Below, piece by piece: positions 59,292-64,000 of a stretch of DNA of 64,000 nucleotides (positions are counted from its first letter, which is position 1; each line of letters opens with the position of its first letter). The translations under genes were made by a program, and so were the position numbers. The notes under the pieces were generated by a model. That model made no database searches. It was not told the origin of the DNA and was given only the letters and a program-made list of their open reading frames with translations. The DNA is from Lactarius indigo (lineage: Eukaryota; Basidiomycota; Agaricomycetes; Russulales; Russulaceae): contig JAFKAC010000009.1 of NCBI GenBank assembly GCA_025766275.1, positions 1,116,001 to 1,180,000 on the forward strand. Reading direction: 5' to 3'.

Positions 59292-61366
59292 CTAGTCGAG
59301 TTCGATATCCATAGCCCACTCGTACACCCACGTTACTACATCCCTCGCCATTTGTAAACCTTGGGCATGTCTGTCTGGTGCGTGCATGCCCCCCCGGCGC
59401 TCCAACTTGCGCTGCGCGCCGGTATGCCACGCTTCCGAAACAGCGCTAGCCCACTCACCTGATTCGTATGCATCACGTGACATCTCCACACCGACACCTT
59501 CGCGGTCGAGTAGGAGGCGTAGACCATGCTCCTCAACAAAGAGCGGCCGAGACACTAGAACCCGATGAGGGTGCACAGTGAAGCAAGAAAGCGCAACTCA
59601 CCGTAGACAAAAGGCGTGCACGAGTCGACGCACTCGGAGACTGTCCCGTATCCCTGTGAGCGTGTTAATGCGACGCATCAGCTGAGTGACGTGTCGACGA
59701 AAGACATACGAGCTTTCCCAGCAGGACGTCACCGATCGCCATCAGGTCGGGCATATACACGTCTCTCGGGGCAATATAGAACCCGTCGGGGAGGTCTCCG
59801 TCCTCTTCTCCTGAACTCGCGTTCGCGGAACCTGCATCGCGCCGTTTCGTCTGCCATTCGCGCGAGTCAGCAACGCCGCATACAACCGCGATCCACGATG
59901 CGTCGGGTAGCATCAGACTGCGCGGGTCCGCGTTCTCCTGTCCAGCGGAGGTGTCCCCGTATGGATACTCGTAATCACGGAACGTCGGCGTCGGAGGGAT
60001 GGTCGTGAACGTCGGGAGTGACGGACTCGGCATAGCCGCCGGAGCTGGGGCGCCAGGGACAAATATATGCGACGGGCCAAAGACATGCCCTGACTTCCTC
60101 AGACTCTGCCCTTTTGAGAGCGAGTTCAATTCGTGCGACAGCTCTCGAGAAAAGCCATTCGTTTGTACATTTTTTTCACGCAAGTGCTCGGGCCGGGGGC
60201 GGTTGGGTGATACAGGGCGAGACGGTGTGTGGCTCCTAGAAGGTTTGTGGAATGTTTGACCACCAAATGAGACGATCAGTATCTTCGTTGTCGCTGGATC
60301 GTGTAGACTTCTTGGAATTCCGATGGAAGAAAGAAAACGGGAGCGGCCTTCGGGAGTATAGACGCCGTCGTTGGGAGGACGAACGAGTAATGGTGCAAGG
60401 CGGGCCCCCCGAGATCTGGGCTTTGCAACAGGGGGGTCACTAGAGTGGCTAGAGGGAAATGGTATCGATGGGTGCAGGGTATACGTGTGAGGGTCGCGAA
60501 CGAGATGTTGGATTACTTCCGGCTTGAAGGAGCGTGAGATGGGATCGATCCATTGCGTGGCAGGAAGGGACGGGGATACGGCGAACGAAGGAATTGGGAT
60601 GGCGCCAGGGAGCACAAGAAGGAGATCGGCATAGCGGTAGCCATCGAATATTTGTTGAACTAGGGGAGAAAGGATTTTTTCTGGTATCGGAACGTCAGGT
60701 TCTGGGGTTTGATGGATGGAATTAGTTGGATTGGCTGGAAGGTGCTGAGAGTGGCATTGGTCAACGAAAGATGCAGAAAGCAGGCTGTAAATCGAGTCAA
60801 AGGTGAAATTGGTGATTAACACTGAGGGTATGCGAGCTTTGTTAGCCGCGAGACTTGGAGAAAGTAAGCACCCCCGGAGGTTAAACGTTAAGCGGGCAGA
60901 CTACGCACAACGCGAGAAAGGCAGCATCACTCAAAACGCAGTCTGCCTTGATCTCTCGTAACCATTGTGCTTCTTCCTCAACCTTTTGTTCCTTTTTGTC
61001 GAGGAAATGCTCAAGGACGTGAATGCTCTTTTGCCGGTCTACGTGGTATCTGTGGACACTAATGAGAAATGAAAATGGCGTATCTTTTGCGAAGCGACGA
61101 ACGCTAACGGTTGAAGTATGACGGGGTCGATCTCTGCATTGCGGTATACAGCTCCCAGGGCTATGGACGTGGCAAAAACACGTTCGGGGGCAGAGGACAC
61201 GATATGCACCGTGTGCGATTCATTAAGGGAGAGAATATGTCGAGCGAACGCCGACACCCGGGTGGCATGCCCAAAACCTAGCGACAAGTTGGAACATATG
61301 GCTCCAGTGTCAAATGCCACACATACCATGACCAGAGCAATAATACGCGAAACACAGGGGAGGCAT
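59292..61366 (-). CDS. GT-B-fold glycosyltransferase-like protein (L-arabinokinase N-terminal-domain type)
   Basis: Predicted 605-aa protein from six exons: 61366-61327, 61277-61109, 61058-60909, 60853-59710, 59653-59602 and 59554-59292. It begins MPPLCFAYYCSGHGFGHATR, the glycine-rich start of MurG/Alg14-like and L-arabinokinase N-terminal GT-B domains. It continues with HIVSSAPERVF, KADCVLSDAAFLA, PSVLITNFTFDSIYSLL, KILIVSFGGQ, VVCGVADSREW, and the nucleotide-sugar side of the fold MPDLMAIGDVLLGKLGYGTVSE and YVSRPLFVEEHGLRLLL (shown in pieces). A 100-residue Ser/Pro-rich insert (KPSRSHTPSRPVSPNRPRP) interrupts the domain after SFGGQ. No sugar-kinase domain follows. Substrate and acceptor are unknown. 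It is divergent from the paladin-like gene. Confidence 0.8.
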
Positions 61367-61771
61367 TCTGAGGAGAAAGGTCGAGAGAAAGGTACTGTAG
61401 TACCCTTTGACAATCGTACATAGTTGATAGAGACATTCAAATAGGATAGGAGGTTGTCATAAAACCCTTACCACTCCCATGTCACTGGTACGGAAATATC
61501 CACCGCAGCAGGGTGCTCTAGTGTATATTGGGAAGGCTCTACGTACCGCGAAATATCGAGGGAAAAATGTCAAAACTCAAAACTGTGCTGAACGGTGCCG
61601 GGATTAGCGGGCCGGGGTGTAGTCCGATGACTGAGTTTGGGGAGTGTTTGGGGACCGTCTCGCCCAGTGAGGACATGCTCGCGTCTACTTTAGATCTTAC
61701 CCGCATACACCCACTTCGGATCATCAGGTTGCCCTACGAAGCAAGATACAAGTCGAAATACCTCAATCGTA
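61367..61771. promoter_or_regulatory. shared divergent promoter interval
   Basis: About 400 bp between the start codons of the glycosyltransferase-like gene (minus) and the paladin-like gene (plus). It must hold both promoters. No specific site was identified. Confidence 0.45.
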
Positions 61772-64000
61772 ATGGAAAAGGCAGACATGCAGCGCGAAGA
61801 TACTTGGGGAGCGTCCGTGTCTCCGAAGTTCGCCTCCAATTTACATACCTTATCCTTGACCCCGCGGCCTTCTCGCACCTCTGATTCCCCGATTCCAATA
61901 ATACAGAGACCTCTAAGCTCACCGCCGCGCTCAAATACAGAGAGTGACGGTTCTCCCGCCTCTCCTCCGGATTTGATGTCGGTCCTGCAGAAATCAGCAC
62001 CCGCCGTCGTCAAGACCAGGACCGGGAGCGTTCTGTCTCGGGGGTTTATCTTGAAGACAGATTTTTATCCTTCAGGCGAGTCGAAGCACACTGTATGCAC
62101 CTTCATCGACTGACTCACACCCAGGGCGAGCACTTGACCTTGACCTGAATGTCCATGGCGCACCCAACTTCAGGGCCCCCAGAACCGGGAGCCTGAACGT
62201 TTTTGGCGCTGCCCAGCCGCGGTCCCAAGGCCTAAGGGCTATCCTTTCCGTCCTCAGAGCAGGTCCTACGGAGAGCTCACCTTCACATGTCATCTGGTTC
62301 TCGACACGGGAAGAGCCTATTGGTATACTTTTGCCTATTCCTCCACCCCCATAGCTGTGTTGCTTGACGTTTATGTGGAATTAGTCTATATATCTGGGCG
62401 TCCTTTTGTCCTACGAGACTCGGCTGAGCCAAGGAAGACTTTACCCCTGTCTGATCGCCCTGAGAACCTCGAGGCGATCGAACAGCGCCTCAAAAACGAC
62501 ATCCTCGCTGAAGGGATCAGGTGCGAGTAGTTCTCGAACTTGACTTCAATACGTATTAAATGCGTTTCGGCAGATTCGGCGGACTCATCCTGACGCACAA
62601 TGAGATAGGTGAGTAATTGCGTACTTTTTGTGTCGTGGATCTCATCAAATCATTTTAGCTCTGGAGGATGGTGACGGCGCTATCTTGCCTACGTGGACCG
62701 CTGTGGATTCTAACAACGTCAGAACTTCCCGAGAGCTCTGGGAATACATGAAAAAGGAGGGCTGGCACGTGGAGGTGCGTACTCACATGTCACTACGCGT
62801 AACGCTAAATTCTTAGAGTACATTAGTATCATCGGTACGCACCTTTCTGCTCATGGAGGTTTCCCTCTAACCCGTTGTAGCATACCAATTTCTCCCCACC
62901 GTCCGATCGAAGTACGCGTCCTGTGGCCTTGGGTGTGTTTCTTCATCTGAATTCTATTTTTAGGACAATTACGTGGACGCGTATTTACAAGTCATCAAGC
63001 ACGCAGATCCTGTCCGTACTTCCTTGGTATTCTCTTGCGGCATGGGTGCCGTGCGGACAACATTCGCGATGACCGCTGCGTGTCTTGTGCGTCGCAGGCA
63101 ACTCATGCTGCGTGGTCTCCCGGACCCATATGCAACTCGGTTATTGAGCACACCAAACCCCAACCAGGGCAGTGGGGTCAATACGGTCTGTCGAAACCAT
63201 TCATCACCTTTCTCGGCTGGCTTATGGAGTCTTACGCGACACAGCCCAACGGATATGCTGTGCGTCTTCTCGTGATATCAGTGAATGATACTAAGTTATG
63301 GTTCAGACGCCCCCGCAGAGCATTCTTGGAGAAGCCAAGATTCTCCAAGCGTTGGAGCAAGCCAATGCACAACAAGACCTCAATCGATCGCTTTTACGTC
63401 TTACCCATATCTTACAGCAGATACTCCCCAGTGGCCCGTCGCGCCAAGTCATTGACCTATTGCTTACCAACTCGTCTCTACTTAATGACTTACGCAAAGC
63501 GCACATGGGAAACTATGGTATCATTCTCAGCTTACTAGGGTGCCTGGATGACGGACTAAAGGCGAAAAAGCTCGTGGATAAAGTGGTAGATAGCTGTATG
63601 CACTGACCCCCAAGTGGACTGTGAAGAGGCTAATTCGTGTTTCACTAGGTGACCATGTCGTTAATTTGAGGGAGGATATCTTAGTGCATAGGATCAAGTA
63701 TTCACTCAGCAGCCTTGAAGAGTCCACCAGCAATGTATTGCGAGCCGCAAAGGCCCTGGAAAAATAGTATGTAGATTGGTGACGCTGGAGTGGTCGCGGT
63801 TAACTCAGCCTTAATGTACAGCTTCTTCACGATTGCCTTCGCCAGCTTTGTAGAGGCTCAAAATGATTTTTCCCAGTCGTTTTCTGATTGGCTCAAGGTC
63901 TGTCTCTCGCATGATCCCTTGCAAGTTACTTATCGTCACCCTGACGTAGGCAAGAACGGAGATTCACAAGTAAGTCCATCGTGACTTATCGGTTTCTCTC
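61772..64000 (+). CDS. paladin / PTP-like inositol hexakisphosphate-domain protein (partial, runs off right edge)
   Basis: N-terminal part of a paladin-family protein with cysteine-phosphatase-like (PTP-phytase-like) domains. Exons: 61772-62075, 62125-62322, 62385-62520, 62574-62608, 62659-62774, 62827-62834 (8 nt), 62881-62911, 62964-about 63184, 63312-63596 and on to the window end; the phases agree. Motifs: GAPNFRAPR, HVIWFSTREEPIVYISGRPFVLRD, GLILTHNEIA, PTWTAVDSNNVRTSRELWEYM, YHRIPISPHRPIEDNYVDAY, and the signature loop FSCGMGAVRTT, a CX5R active-site arrangement. The first intron uses a GC donor (CAG then GCGAGT). The C-terminal half contains helices (ALEQANAQQDLNRSLLRLTHIL), then LVHRIKYSLSSLEE, and continues beyond 64000. 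Catalytic activity in the family is doubtful, so enzymatic function is not claimed. Confidence 0.88.

Overview
The window is fungal nuclear DNA. Genes are broken by many short introns (about 40-90 bp, mostly GT-AG, many with GTGCGT or GTAAGT donors). The gene families point to an agaricomycete: a DUF6533 seven-helix protein, a PRM1 fusion protein, fungal Zn2Cys6 regulators, a sedolisin and GMC oxidoreductase, and two large STAND/NLR proteins (C2-NACHT-WD40 and Goodbye-NACHT-ankyrin). The NLR architectures most resemble those of Rhizoctonia/Ceratobasidium (Cantharellales). That placement is inference from family knowledge; no search was run.

Layout, left to right. 0.4-6.2 kb (minus): a C2-NACHT-WD40 NLR with 14-15 WD40 repeats and a damaged-looking 5' part. 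6.7-9.6 kb (minus): PRM1-like membrane fusion protein. 12.4-14.1 kb (plus): DUF6533 membrane protein. 14.8-15.9 kb (minus): VTC1/DUF202-type membrane protein. 16.0-17.3 kb (minus): Sis1-type DnaJ chaperone, divergent from 17.6-20.7 kb (plus), a signal peptide-kelch-TM protein. 23.4-24.0 kb (minus): acyl-CoA-binding protein in five tiny exons. 26.2-26.8 kb (plus): small unrecognised gene. 27.6-29.2 kb (plus): double PH-domain protein. 30.6-33.2 and 35.3-38.0 kb (plus): two related Zn2Cys6 transcription factors in tandem. 38.7-40.9 kb (plus): a formin-type GBD/FH3 protein without FH2.

40.9-48.5 kb is a gene-poor island. It is followed by a decayed block (48.5-58.8 kb, minus): a Goodbye-NACHT-ankyrin NLR with many frame breaks, a truncated duplicate of it, a membrane-anchored GMC oxidoreductase with one clear frame break, and a sedolisin (tripeptidyl-peptidase) relic. 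59.3-61.4 kb (minus) is a GT-B-like glycosyltransferase-type protein, divergent from 61.8-64.0 kb (plus), a paladin/PTP-like inositol hexakisphosphate-domain protein with an 8-nt microexon that runs off the right edge.

Theme: conserved cell-biology genes (chaperone, ACBP, VTC, PRM1, PH, GBD, paladin) alternate with fast-evolving self/non-self recognition and secreted-enzyme genes. The latter carry nearly all the frame disruptions. Whether those are true pseudogenisation or residual assembly indels is the main open question here. Exon boundaries were derived by hand from splice signals, phase and family homology, and may be off by a base.
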